NCBI GenBank assembly: GCA_001873075.1
Contig: MNYL01000063.1
Coordinates: 1-7,742 of the forward strand
From: Fibrobacteres bacterium CG2_30_45_31
GTDB lineage: Bacteria; Fibrobacterota; Fibrobacteria; Fibrobacterales; Fibrobacteraceae
Direction: 5' to 3'
Length of the DNA: 7,742 nt
Part shown: positions 1 through 6,387 of the stretch, one piece after another
How positions within the stretch are numbered: the first letter of the stretch is position 1
How the letters are laid out: the number at the start of each line of letters is the position of its first letter
The notes under the pieces: model-generated
What the model was told of the DNA's origin: nothing
The model's input: only the letters and a program-made list of their open reading frames with translations
Databases searched by the model: none
Program-made: the position numbers and the translations under genes

Positions 1-526
1 CCTTGTCGCCTTTGTTGGTTCCTATGGTGTGGTTGTAGGCTTTGGTATGGATATTGGAATTGATGCATGTGGAATCATAGCCTACATTTTCCATGATATC
101 GAATTCACCGCTTGCAGGCCAGTCCCCGTACTCCCAGTCTGTGGGGAGCATCCAGATCGCAGGCCACATTCCTCTGCCCCGCGGCAATTTGGCTTTGACT
201 TCCACCTTGCCGTAGAGCCAGTCTCCTTTACCTGCGGTGACCAAACGCGCTGAGGTGTAGGCGTTGCTTTGGTACGTTTCCTTGCGAGCCGTTATGGAAA
301 GGACACCGTTTGCGACACTTGCATTTTCTGCCCGTGATGTCGTGTAATACTGTAGTTCACCATTACCCCAGCCACCACCTCCTTCATCATAGCTCCATTT
401 TGAGGCATCAGGAAGTCCATTCCCATCAAATTCATCAGACCACACGAGCGTCCAGCTTTGGGCGAGCACTTGTGGGACTGTTGTTATTAAAGCGGCTGCC
501 GCGAGGGCGAGTGGTAATGTTTTCAT
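1..526 (-). CDS. Secreted GH16 beta-1,3(4)-glucanase (laminarinase type), N-terminal part
   Basis: This is the N-terminal 175 residues of a glycoside hydrolase family 16 enzyme; the C-terminus lies beyond the left edge. Residues 1-22 form a Sec signal peptide ending in VLA before QSW. The mature part opens with the family's WSDEFDG motif (about 29-35) and continues with a GGGGWGNGELQYY stretch (49-61), the GKVEVKAKLPRGRGMWPAIWMLP strand region (106-128, written here as landmarks only) and the active-site motif GEFDIMENVG (140-149). The ExDxxE spacing (E141 nucleophile, D143, E146 acid/base) is the laminarinase form; lichenases have ExDxE. Such enzymes cleave beta-1,3 or mixed-linkage beta-1,3-1,4-glucan outside the cell. 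The ATG at 526-524 is chosen because it begins the signal peptide and has GAGG (535-532) 5 nt upstream. The gene starts 37 nt after the preceding GH5 stop, so it is probably cotranscribed with it. Exact substrate and downstream modules cannot be seen. Confidence 0.93.
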   Translation of the reverse strand, partial: MKTLPLALAAAALITTVPQVLAQSWTLVWSDEFDGNGLPDASKWSYDEGGGGWGNGELQYYTTSRAENASVANGVLSITARKETYQSNAYTSARLVTAGKGDWLYGKVEVKAKLPRGRGMWPAIWMLPTDWEYGDWPASGEFDIMENVGYDSTCINSNIHTKAYNHTIGTNKGDK

Positions 527-563
527 ATTTTCCTCGGCGAAATGATGTGTGTGTCCCTGCTTA

Positions 564-2315
564 TCAGGGTACCGATACGCGAACGGTCTGTTCGAGATGA
601 ATGCCACGGAGTTTCAGAATGTACGCGCCCGAAGGTAAGATTCCCATGGAGCCATAGTGATAGGTTCCATTTCCCGAGGGCTGATGGGCAGACCACACTA
701 GGCGTCCCTGAGTATCAAAGAGCAAAGCCTCATGCGCATTCGGAGTTCCCAACTGGTATTCCATTTGTCGTAAGTTCATGATCACCGCACCGGTTTTGGA
801 AACGTGTGGCGCCGCGATGGAAGTTTCTTTGGGGGCCGAGCGCCAAGCAGCACTGGAGGCGTAACCTGTCAACTTGCTGTAGACATATTGCCCCGATGCG
901 GTCAAATTATTCCAAGTGGTCCAGCCTGAACCTGTAGTGGAAATTCCATTCACGAAAGCGCTCGCTCCTTCTACTTTGTCATGCACAGACCAGTTCGCCC
1001 AGCTTAATTTATTCTGATCCATAAATGTCATCCAGTCGTTGGAAGAAGCGGTGGCAACATTGCCATCCCCATTGGCATTCACAGTTCCCCACTCGGTGAC
1101 AAATAAGGCTAGGTTCGAGTTCAGAGCCGTGCGCGCCTTGGCCATCAGATCGGATCCATGGCTTCCGGCATAGAAATGTAGAGTATAGGCGACATTAGTA
1201 GCACTAATCCGGTCCGAAACAACGGCATCCACGTCCTGTGACCAGTTGGGAGTTCCCACAATCACCAGATTATCCGAATATTTGCGGATTTCGGAAATAA
1301 CCCCCACCGCATAATTTTTGACGGTTCCCCAGGAAATAGCCAAAGGCTCATTGTAGACTTCGAAAATCACATTATCATACTTTCCATATTTCTCGGCCAT
1401 ATATCCGAAAAACGCCTTCGCCTGTGCACTGTACTGATCGGCAACATGACAATGGAAGTCAATAATCACATAAATTTCATTGGCTATTGCCGCATCCACA
1501 ACGGTGGAAACTAGGGCTTTCTGTTCTTCGGGATTGGTGTTATACCCTCCGTCTTGGTCAACGCCCATAGCAGCGCGAACCACTTCTACTTTCCAATCCT
1601 GCACAAGACTCTGTATTGCGCTTGCATTGTAGAATTTCTCTCCGCCCCACAGGCTCCAGAAAAGGCTCATGCCCCGAACCTGCACTGCGGATTTCGACCG
1701 GGCGCCAATGATCCGATTTCCACTGACTTTCAGTTCTCCATAATACGGAACAGGTCCATTGCCCGGGTTAGTCAATTCCCCGCCTGAACCATCGCAAGCT
1801 TTTGCGGTCTTTCCGATGGATGCCCATGCGATGCGCGCAGAAGCGTTGTTCCCGCCAAGATCCATGTAGAACCTAAGCCCGGAAACGGCTGCGTCACAAT
1901 AGTGCAGGGTGACAGCCTGGCCGTTCGTTGTGGTGTGTTCCAGATAGCTGCCACTAAATTCAATTCTGTCGCTCATGTAATCCGTATAAGGATCCGCCGA
2001 CATGCCAAGACCCACCGCGATATTTCCCGATGCCCGGGTGGCCCCCCACTCCATCGTATATTCATAACCCGGCTCCAGAGTGATGCCATCCTGATATAAC
2101 TTCACATTCCATGGATCTGCACCCCCATCCGTGATGTTCATGTTGATGAAGGAACCCCACTCATCAGAACCCGCCACCGCCGTAAATCCGGTTCCCTGGG
2201 TACTCCAGCCCGAAAGACCAGACTTGAAATCGTTATTGACGAGCACTTGTTCTGCGAAGAGCGATGGGGCAAGGCACCCCAGAATTAACAGAGTTTTTGA
2301 AAGGATTTTTTTCAT
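564..2315 (-). CDS. Secreted GH5 endoglucanase with N-terminal CBM4_9-like module and T9SS-like C-terminus
   Basis: A 583-residue extracellular glucanase. Residues 1-21 are a signal peptide (MKKILSKTLL..., cut likely after LFA). C14 follows ILG, but the hydrophobic stretch before it is short and the -2 residue is Leu, so type I processing is favoured over a lipoprotein. Residues 23-170 form a beta-rich module of CBM4_9 type (NNDFKSGLSGW, EPGYEYTMEWGA). A Gly/Asn/Pro linker (175-190) leads to the GH5 barrel (about 191-487). Its landmarks are VRGMSLFWS (213-221), YVIIDFHCH (282-290), acid/base E323 in YNEP, H380 and Y382 in YTLHFY, and nucleophile E408 in VTEWG; it resembles GH5_2 cellulases. 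Residues 508-583 contain LLFDTQGRLVW and PSGAYILKLRG, which fits a T9SS type A sorting domain. The start follows AGGAG (2326-2322) with 6 nt spacing, 16 nt after the upstream GH5. The gene ends with an in-frame double stop, TGA TAA. The likely activity is endo-beta-1,4-glucan hydrolysis; specificity is inferred. Confidence 0.93.
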   Translation of the reverse strand: MKKILSKTLLILGCLAPSLFAEQVLVNNDFKSGLSGWSTQGTGFTAVAGSDEWGSFINMNITDGGADPWNVKLYQDGITLEPGYEYTMEWGATRASGNIAVGLGMSADPYTDYMSDRIEFSGSYLEHTTTNGQAVTLHYCDAAVSGLRFYMDLGGNNASARIAWASIGKTAKACDGSGGELTNPGNGPVPYYGELKVSGNRIIGARSKSAVQVRGMSLFWSLWGGEKFYNASAIQSLVQDWKVEVVRAAMGVDQDGGYNTNPEEQKALVSTVVDAAIANEIYVIIDFHCHVADQYSAQAKAFFGYMAEKYGKYDNVIFEVYNEPLAISWGTVKNYAVGVISEIRKYSDNLVIVGTPNWSQDVDAVVSDRISATNVAYTLHFYAGSHGSDLMAKARTALNSNLALFVTEWGTVNANGDGNVATASSNDWMTFMDQNKLSWANWSVHDKVEGASAFVNGISTTGSGWTTWNNLTASGQYVYSKLTGYASSAAWRSAPKETSIAAPHVSKTGAVIMNLRQMEYQLGTPNAHEALLFDTQGRLVWSAHQPSGNGTYHYGSMGILPSGAYILKLRGIHLEQTVRVSVP

Positions 2316-2331
2316 GATGAACTCCTATGGG

Positions 2332-3846
2332 TTATTGCATGTCGCGGTTGAAGTGACGACCTAACAAGTCAAATTGTTTGTGCGCCGAGGGCAGTTTCAG
2401 TCCCCATTTCCTGGGGACATTTTTGATCCCTGCGGATCCATATCCAATGTCGATGTAATTGAGGTTATACAAGGCTTCTTCAGTGGCTCCAAGGAAATCC
2501 AGGCGCAGCGTGTGAAGTCCCGCAGGCAATGTTAAAGTCCCAGTGGCATCGGACCAGACTTGCCATCCTCCGGTGACGGGGATATCCAACTGCAGTTTTT
2601 CAGTGCCATCCACGGAAATCCGGAGTGAGCCCGGAGTTGTTTCGGAGGCGTACCTCACAGAAATGGGGTAAGCCTTTGCTTCAGAAACGCGGATTGTATA
2701 TTCTGCGTAATCGCCATTCTCGATATATCCGATGTTGCGGCTCCCATCGGAGTCTTCCGTTTTTTCCACCTGGATACCGGATTGGGTGACATAGGCTTCC
2801 GCTTCAAGCCGCCCAGGAAGTGCGATGGTATCCGGAGGGATTTCCTCATTTTCTGGAGTGACCCATGTTCCATCGGCCATTCCCCGCAAATAACTGCGAA
2901 TAAAGAGACCTGCGGTGGTAAGATCCGTGGTATCCCAATTGCCCACAGAAGAAACACCCGGAAGCAACACTGCAGAGGGTTCATCCTTGTCATTCACAGA
3001 CCACATCGCAGAGCTGATCTGGTTTTCTTTTAACCAATCCATCCACGCCATGACCTGATCGATATCCACGGGATTGGTATAATCGCTTTTCAAATAGCCC
3101 GCATCCCAAACGCCCCACTCGGTCACAAACAGCGGAAGCCCCGCATCAATTGCCTTGTCCGCGATGTCGCGCAAATACTGTCCGTGAGTTCCGACGTAGA
3201 AATGCAAAGTGTAGGCAACGTTCGGGTCTTGAATGGTATTCCCGATCACATCATCAACGCGCTGAGACCAGGCACGGGTGCCGACCACAATGAGATTATC
3301 GGTGTCATACTTCCGGATTTCAGGAATGACTGCTTCAGCATAGGGCTTGATATGCTTGAGCCATAAAGCCGTGTCGAGGGGTTCGTTCCAGATTTCCCAG
3401 ATCACATTGGGAAGATCCTTGTACTTGTTTGCCATTTCTCCGAAGAACGCTTTCGCTTCGTCGGTATGGAGATTGGCGGTGTGATCGTGCCAATCGATGA
3501 TCACATAGATTCCGTTGCGGACAGCGGCACTCACAATGGTATCCACGCGGGCTTTTTCCGCATCAGGATCAACGAGGTACCCTGTATGGGTTCCATCTAC
3601 GCCCATGGCCGCGCGAATCAGATTGATCTTCCAATCCTGAACAAGCCAGTCCACGTTCTTTCCGTTGTAGAAGGACGTAGACCATTGGCTCCAGAATAAG
3701 CTCATGCCACGCAAAGTCACAACATCGCCATTTTTGTCCACGATTTTTGATCCGCTGACTTGAAGGCGGCCGTGTTCTTCGACCGGGGTTGCGGAGAATA
3801 AAAGCGTAAACCCGAGCAGAAAAAGAAAAGCGCAACGTTGAATCAT
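2332..3846 (-). CDS. Secreted GH5 endoglucanase with C-terminal CBM6 and short basic tail
   Basis: A 504-residue extracellular glucanase. Residues 1-19 form a signal peptide (MIQRCAFLFLLGFTLLFSA). The GH5 barrel (about 27-325) follows directly, with LRGMSLFWS (45-53), YVIIDWHDH (114-122), acid/base E155 in IWNEP, H215 and Y217 in YTLHFY, nucleophile E243 in VTEWG and W282 in MWSVNDK; this set fits GH5_2 cellulases. A Pro/Glu-rich linker (330-343) leads to a CBM6 (about 346-468) recognisable by RLEAEAY, the GYIENGDYAEY core, GGWQVWSDA and LNYIDIGYG. The last 35 residues are basic (RKWGLKLPSAHKQFDLLGR, then HFNRDMQ). They resemble the start of a sorting domain or the basic terminal domain reported on Fibrobacter CBM6 xylanases, but stop early. 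The start has GAGG (3855-3852) 5 nt upstream. It heads a three-gene glucanase run and is closely similar to the next GH5, suggesting duplication. CBM6 ligand and exact substrate are unknown. Confidence 0.94.
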   Translation of the reverse strand: MIQRCAFLFLLGFTLLFSATPVEEHGRLQVSGSKIVDKNGDVVTLRGMSLFWSQWSTSFYNGKNVDWLVQDWKINLIRAAMGVDGTHTGYLVDPDAEKARVDTIVSAAVRNGIYVIIDWHDHTANLHTDEAKAFFGEMANKYKDLPNVIWEIWNEPLDTALWLKHIKPYAEAVIPEIRKYDTDNLIVVGTRAWSQRVDDVIGNTIQDPNVAYTLHFYVGTHGQYLRDIADKAIDAGLPLFVTEWGVWDAGYLKSDYTNPVDIDQVMAWMDWLKENQISSAMWSVNDKDEPSAVLLPGVSSVGNWDTTDLTTAGLFIRSYLRGMADGTWVTPENEEIPPDTIALPGRLEAEAYVTQSGIQVEKTEDSDGSRNIGYIENGDYAEYTIRVSEAKAYPISVRYASETTPGSLRISVDGTEKLQLDIPVTGGWQVWSDATGTLTLPAGLHTLRLDFLGATEEALYNLNYIDIGYGSAGIKNVPRKWGLKLPSAHKQFDLLGRHFNRDMQ

Positions 3847-3866
3847 AAAAGCCTCAAAAGGGTGGT

Positions 3867-4028
3867 GTTTTCCTTAAAACTATTGCGCAGACAAACCATT
3901 AATTCACCGCCCGATAAACCCGAGGAAAACAAATTTTCCAGAGAACCGGCGATCCCCTCTATTTTTGCTCAATTCCTGCAAAAAACAAAAAGAACTACCA
4001 CAGCAGCTCCTTTTATTTTGAGGAAAAC
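3867..4028. repeat. Three copies of octamer AGGAAAAC in the pre-glucanase spacer
   Basis: Copies lie at 3867-3874 (minus strand), 3923-3930 (plus) and 4021-4028 (plus). The middle copy is part of the inverted repeat at 3924-3939. I did not see the octamer in any coding region here by eye, but two further copies lie in the other large spacer. A near copy, AGGAAAAT, overlaps the ribosome binding site of the GH16 gene (527-534). Protein-binding site is a possible role; none is demonstrated. Confidence 0.6.
3924..3939. repeat. Perfect inverted repeat GGAAAA-CAAA-TTTTCC
   Basis: Two 6-bp arms, GGAAAA (3924-3929) and TTTTCC (3934-3939), flank a 4-base spacer CAAA. It lies 78 nt upstream of the first GH5 start codon on the minus strand. 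No T-tract follows on either strand, so it is not a standard terminator. A dimeric regulator operator or an mRNA leader hairpin are the plausible readings. Confidence 0.6.
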
Positions 4029-4056
4029 CTTTTCTTTAAGAACGGTTTAAGGAGCC

Positions 4057-5265
4057 CTAAGGATCTACCCAATCCTGGAATTCTAATCCCTTGAGAATGA
4101 TGTCATCAACCTGTATTTCGCCGTTGGTCTCAATTTGCCAGAACAGGTTTGTACCGAGGCGCAAATCATCACCCCACACTTGTGTGGAATCGGACTCGCA
4201 GATAAACTCATCCAACGGAATGTCATATTGTTGCCATGCGGACGAAAGGACCAGGGGGTGCGTCCAACGTAAGCTTTGCGAACCCAGGGAATCCTGAGTC
4301 TGCACATAAAGCACCCAATTCCCGGTTCCGCGCGCCTTGAACGAAACATGGGATGCCTTGCTGAGGTTGGTATTCACGGGTTGAGTGCTGAAATCCAATC
4401 CGAAGTTTGCCACCGTTTTTCCGGAATCCAGAAATTGAACATGAACTCCGGCGAAAATATTCCCTTCCGAAGAATCCAACAGATCACTTAAAGCATGCAT
4501 TCCAAAATGATCCCAAGAGGCAACATCATCAACCGTTGCTGTTGCCCACCAATAACCGCCCACATGCATGGGATCCCAAATGCCCAGTAGTCTTCGGTTC
4601 TCGAAGTTGGTCAGCATCAAATTCTCTGGATCGGAGAACGTGACTGAAGCGGCATCGGTCAGGGTGTCAAACCGAACCGTTTCCGTCGTTTGCCCCATCT
4701 GGAGTCCCATCAACTCAATCCCTACGGGCATATAGTCCCCTTGCGGAACGGAGTCTAACACATACTCGCCGTTACTAGAAACCCCAGAAAAACGCCATGG
4801 GGTGCCGAACACTACCAGTTTCTGATTCTCCTCAGATTTTATTTTCAATGTAGCTAAACGATGCAAGGCAACGGGCAGAGGGTTCGCAGGGTCTGTGCCT
4901 GCGGAATCCCTTGGCTGCAAGGCCATGTGGATGCCTTGATCCTTATAGCGGGCCAAGAGAAACATTTTTGATTCCGTTACTTGGAGAAGAACGACCCCTA
5001 AACTATCGGTTTCAGCGGAATCGACGACAACACTCTCATGGGCCTCAATTCGTGAAGCCCAAGATTCACCCGCAACCAAGAACACTTTGGTTTTCCCCAG
5101 TGCCATTCCAGAAGAATCCGTGAGGCGCACGGCAATGTTTGCTTCAATTCCGTTGGGGATTTCAATACCGCCACCCCGACGACTCTGATCATCGATGAGG
5201 CTTCCACAGGCCCCAAGAATCAAGGCAACTGCGACAAGCCCAATTCCGTAAAAATGATTTTTCAT
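4057..5265 (-). CDS. Surface lipoprotein with beta-sandwich repeats and a CBM11-like C-terminal domain
   Basis: A 402-residue predicted lipoprotein. An in-frame upstream ATG (5322-5320) would add 19 residues without signal character. The ATG at 5265-5263 is preferred because it begins MKNHFYGIGLVAVALILGAC, a lipoprotein signal with lipobox LGAC and lipidated C20; the +2 Gly is compatible with outer-membrane sorting. Residues 42-105 and 130-190 look like carboxypeptidase-regulatory or Ig-like beta domains (AVRLTDSSGMAL, then FSGVSSNGEYVLDSVPQGDY). Residues 220-393 resemble CBM11/CBM30-like jelly-rolls: GGYWWATATVDD, VSFKARGTGNWVLYVQTQD, LSSAWQQYDIPLDEF and NGEIQVDDIILKG. No catalytic motif is visible. 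It overlaps the regulator stop codon by 4 nt (ATGA), implying translational coupling, and lies upstream of three glucanases. Glycan capture or sensing at the cell surface is inferred; structure would be needed to name the carbohydrate-binding family with certainty. Confidence 0.85.
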   Translation of the reverse strand: MKNHFYGIGLVAVALILGACGSLIDDQSRRGGGIEIPNGIEANIAVRLTDSSGMALGKTKVFLVAGESWASRIEAHESVVVDSAETDSLGVVLLQVTESKMFLLARYKDQGIHMALQPRDSAGTDPANPLPVALHRLATLKIKSEENQKLVVFGTPWRFSGVSSNGEYVLDSVPQGDYMPVGIELMGLQMGQTTETVRFDTLTDAASVTFSDPENLMLTNFENRRLLGIWDPMHVGGYWWATATVDDVASWDHFGMHALSDLLDSSEGNIFAGVHVQFLDSGKTVANFGLDFSTQPVNTNLSKASHVSFKARGTGNWVLYVQTQDSLGSQSLRWTHPLVLSSAWQQYDIPLDEFICESDSTQVWGDDLRLGTNLFWQIETNGEIQVDDIILKGLEFQDWVDP

Positions 5266-6107
5266 GGGGCATCCACCGGGTTTGAGACAGGAAACAATGA
5301 AATATTCATCTGATAAACACAATCCGCTTGCTGATCCGCCTGCACCATGGCCAGAATTTCTTTGCGCAAAAGCTGAATACTTTGCTGAATTTTATGAAAG
5401 GTATCGCACCCCATACTCAGCGTCAATGTCGAAATATCGCGCTCTTCCACAGCGATTTCAATGAGAGCCTGCTGCGCCATCTCAATGGTCTGGGATTGAA
5501 AGTTTCGCGCGGCCACACTTCTCCAGCCTTCTCCAAAAGTAAGCAACGTATCCGTGGGTTCCCAGAATCCCTGAGGATTTTTCCGGATGAGATCAATGCC
5601 CTGTAGCACCTGCACCGCTTCTTTAGCTTCCACCGCCGTAATGGCAGGTCGCACTAGCTTTCCAAGGGCAGCCCAGTCCTCGTTAAAATCATGAAGCCGG
5701 AGAATTTCAAGCACAATGGGGTAGAACCACTTCTCGCAAATCCGGTATTGTGCAGGAACGAGCTTCTTATTGGAAATGCGCATCAGGGCCACCATACGGT
5801 CGAGATACATTTTCTTTTGCCGATAAGTTGGCTCTTGATTGTAATGGACAAGATTGACGAAGAATTCCCGCTCACGCTCTTCCAGGTAAAAACATTCGGC
5901 AAGACGCTCGATTTTGGCTTCGGGAACCGTTTTGGCTCCACTCAGAATCAGACTGACGTGACCCTTGCTCTTCAAATCCAGTTTTTGGGCTACATATTCG
6001 AGAGTAAAAAAAGGCTTCTGGGTTTTCAACCATTTTTGACGGACTTTCAGGAATTCCCGAAAGTCGAAATAGCCGAAAACCGAGGGCGGTGTCACTGAAA
6101 GTTGCAT
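5262..6107 (-). CDS. TIGR02147 / DUF4423 family putative transcriptional regulator
   Basis: A 281-residue soluble protein with the layout of the TIGR02147 family, which is expanded in Fibrobacter. Residues 14-30 (FDFREFLKVRQKWLKTQ) and 33-75 form a helix-turn-helix-like N-terminus: FFTLEYVAQKLDLKSKGHVS, then LILSGAKTVPEAKIERLAE, similar to XRE-type domains. Typical family landmarks follow: EKWFYPIVLEIL (125-136), a winged-helix-like middle (145-190, with GLI-like IDLIRKNPQGFWEPTD), TLTLSMG (227-233), and the C-terminal YQMNISLFPVS (265-275). There is no signal peptide or membrane segment, so it acts in the cytoplasm. DNA binding is inferred from the fold, and no ligand or target is known to me. 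The only plausible start is the ATG at 6107; the preceding CAAAG is a weak ribosome site. It is followed without a gap by the lipoprotein gene and preceded by a candidate promoter, so the pair looks like one expression unit. Confidence 0.88.
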   Translation of the reverse strand: MQLSVTPPSVFGYFDFREFLKVRQKWLKTQKPFFTLEYVAQKLDLKSKGHVSLILSGAKTVPEAKIERLAECFYLEEREREFFVNLVHYNQEPTYRQKKMYLDRMVALMRISNKKLVPAQYRICEKWFYPIVLEILRLHDFNEDWAALGKLVRPAITAVEAKEAVQVLQGIDLIRKNPQGFWEPTDTLLTFGEGWRSVAARNFQSQTIEMAQQALIEIAVEERDISTLTLSMGCDTFHKIQQSIQLLRKEILAMVQADQQADCVYQMNISLFPVSNPVDAP

Positions 6108-6124
6108 CTTTGAAATATAATATC

Positions 6125-6195
6125 AGGAAAACATAAAAGTCGATTTTGACTAAATATTTTGATTTTTGCCTTTTCTTTGCAAATTTAAGGAAAAC
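6125..6195 (+). repeat. Two copies of octamer AGGAAAAC upstream of the regulator
   Basis: Copies lie at 6125-6132 and 6188-6195, both in plus orientation, so GTTTTCCT in the predicted leader of the regulator mRNA. They match the three copies in the pre-glucanase spacer. Their starts are 63 nt apart, which is six helical turns of 10.5 bp, so both would face the same side of the DNA. Confidence 0.55.
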
Positions 6196-6234
6196 TATTG
6201 ATCGGAAATGACCCATTCTAAAAAGTCAATTTGA
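6135..6234 (+). repeat. Imperfect direct repeat AAAAGTCRATTT(T)GA
   Basis: Copy one is AAAAGTCGATTTTGA at 6135-6149 and copy two is AAAAGTCAATTTGA at 6221-6234, starting 86 nt apart. They differ by one substitution and one T. Copy two overlaps the candidate -10 hexamer of the regulator promoter, so a bound protein could repress there. The AT-rich composition makes chance similarity possible. Confidence 0.4.
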
Positions 6235-6257
6235 GGTTCAGCGAGCCAAAATGTCAA
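6229..6257 (-). promoter_or_regulatory. Candidate sigma-70-type promoter for the regulator-lipoprotein unit
   Basis: On the minus strand a perfect -35 hexamer TTGACA (6257-6252) is followed after exactly 17 nt by TCAAAT (6234-6229), a 4/6 match to the -10 consensus. An 8-T tract (6272-6265) sits just upstream, where an UP element would be. It lies downstream of the fabV terminator and before the regulator gene. The weak -10 keeps confidence moderate. Confidence 0.45.
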
Positions 6258-6338
6258 ACGATGCAAAAAAAATACGGTTCCGTTCTGAAAATCTGACAAA
6301 GAATGGTGACGGTGGGCGGAAACGCGTTCTCCAGCCAT

Positions 6339-6367
6339 AAAAAAAGAGGCGGTTGCCCGTCTCTTTT
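6339..6367 (-). terminator. Rho-independent terminator of the fabF-fabV unit
   Basis: On the minus strand an 11-bp stem (AAAAGAGACGG paired with CCGCCTCTTTT, one A/C mismatch) closes a GCAA tetraloop of GNRA type and runs into a seven-T tract (6345-6339). It begins 20 nt after the fabV stop codon. On the plus strand the mismatch becomes a G-T wobble but the trailing T-run is short, so minus-strand use is expected. Confidence 0.88.
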
Positions 6368-6387
6368 GTCTGTTTAACACAAAATAT

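Larger units (their letters stand above)
3847..4056. other. 210-nt intergenic spacer upstream of the glucanase run
   Basis: This AT-rich spacer separates the lipoprotein stop (4059-4057) from the first GH5 start. I find no open reading frame with family-like content. A weak hairpin (5-bp AAACC/GGTTT stem, 4025-4048) lies just after the lipoprotein gene, but its T-tract is interrupted, so it is a poor terminator and read-through into the GH5 genes is possible. I see no convincing -35/-10 pair on the minus strand. What stands out is three copies of AGGAAAAC and one perfect inverted repeat, listed separately. The segment is the natural place for transcriptional control of the glucanase run. Confidence 0.6.
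6108..6387. other. 280-nt intergenic spacer between fabV and the regulator
   Basis: No coding region with family-like content is seen here. From high to low coordinates it holds the fabV terminator (6339-6367), an 8-bp palindrome AACGCGTT (6321-6328), an 8-T tract on the minus strand (6272-6265), a candidate promoter (6257-6229) and two pairs of short repeats. The leader from the promoter to the regulator start would be about 115 nt, long enough to hold regulatory sites. Confidence 0.6.

Noticed and set aside
29..600. Plus-strand open frames of 74 and 96 codons across the GH16 start region
   Set aside because: They lie opposite a clear GH16 reading frame with signal peptide and catalytic motif, and their translations look compositionally random.
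4025..4048. Hairpin after the lipoprotein gene as a terminator
   Set aside because: The stem is only 5 bp of mixed AT/GC with a large loop, and the following T-run is short and interrupted, so it was not listed as a terminator.
5266..5322. Longer start for the lipoprotein, adding 19 residues
   Set aside because: The extension would bury the lipoprotein signal peptide inside the protein and overlap the regulator gene further; the internal ATG gives a textbook lipobox.
6321..6328. Palindrome AACGCGTT near the fabV terminator
   Set aside because: Eight-base palindromes arise often by chance, the flanks do not extend the symmetry, and it is not repeated elsewhere in the window.
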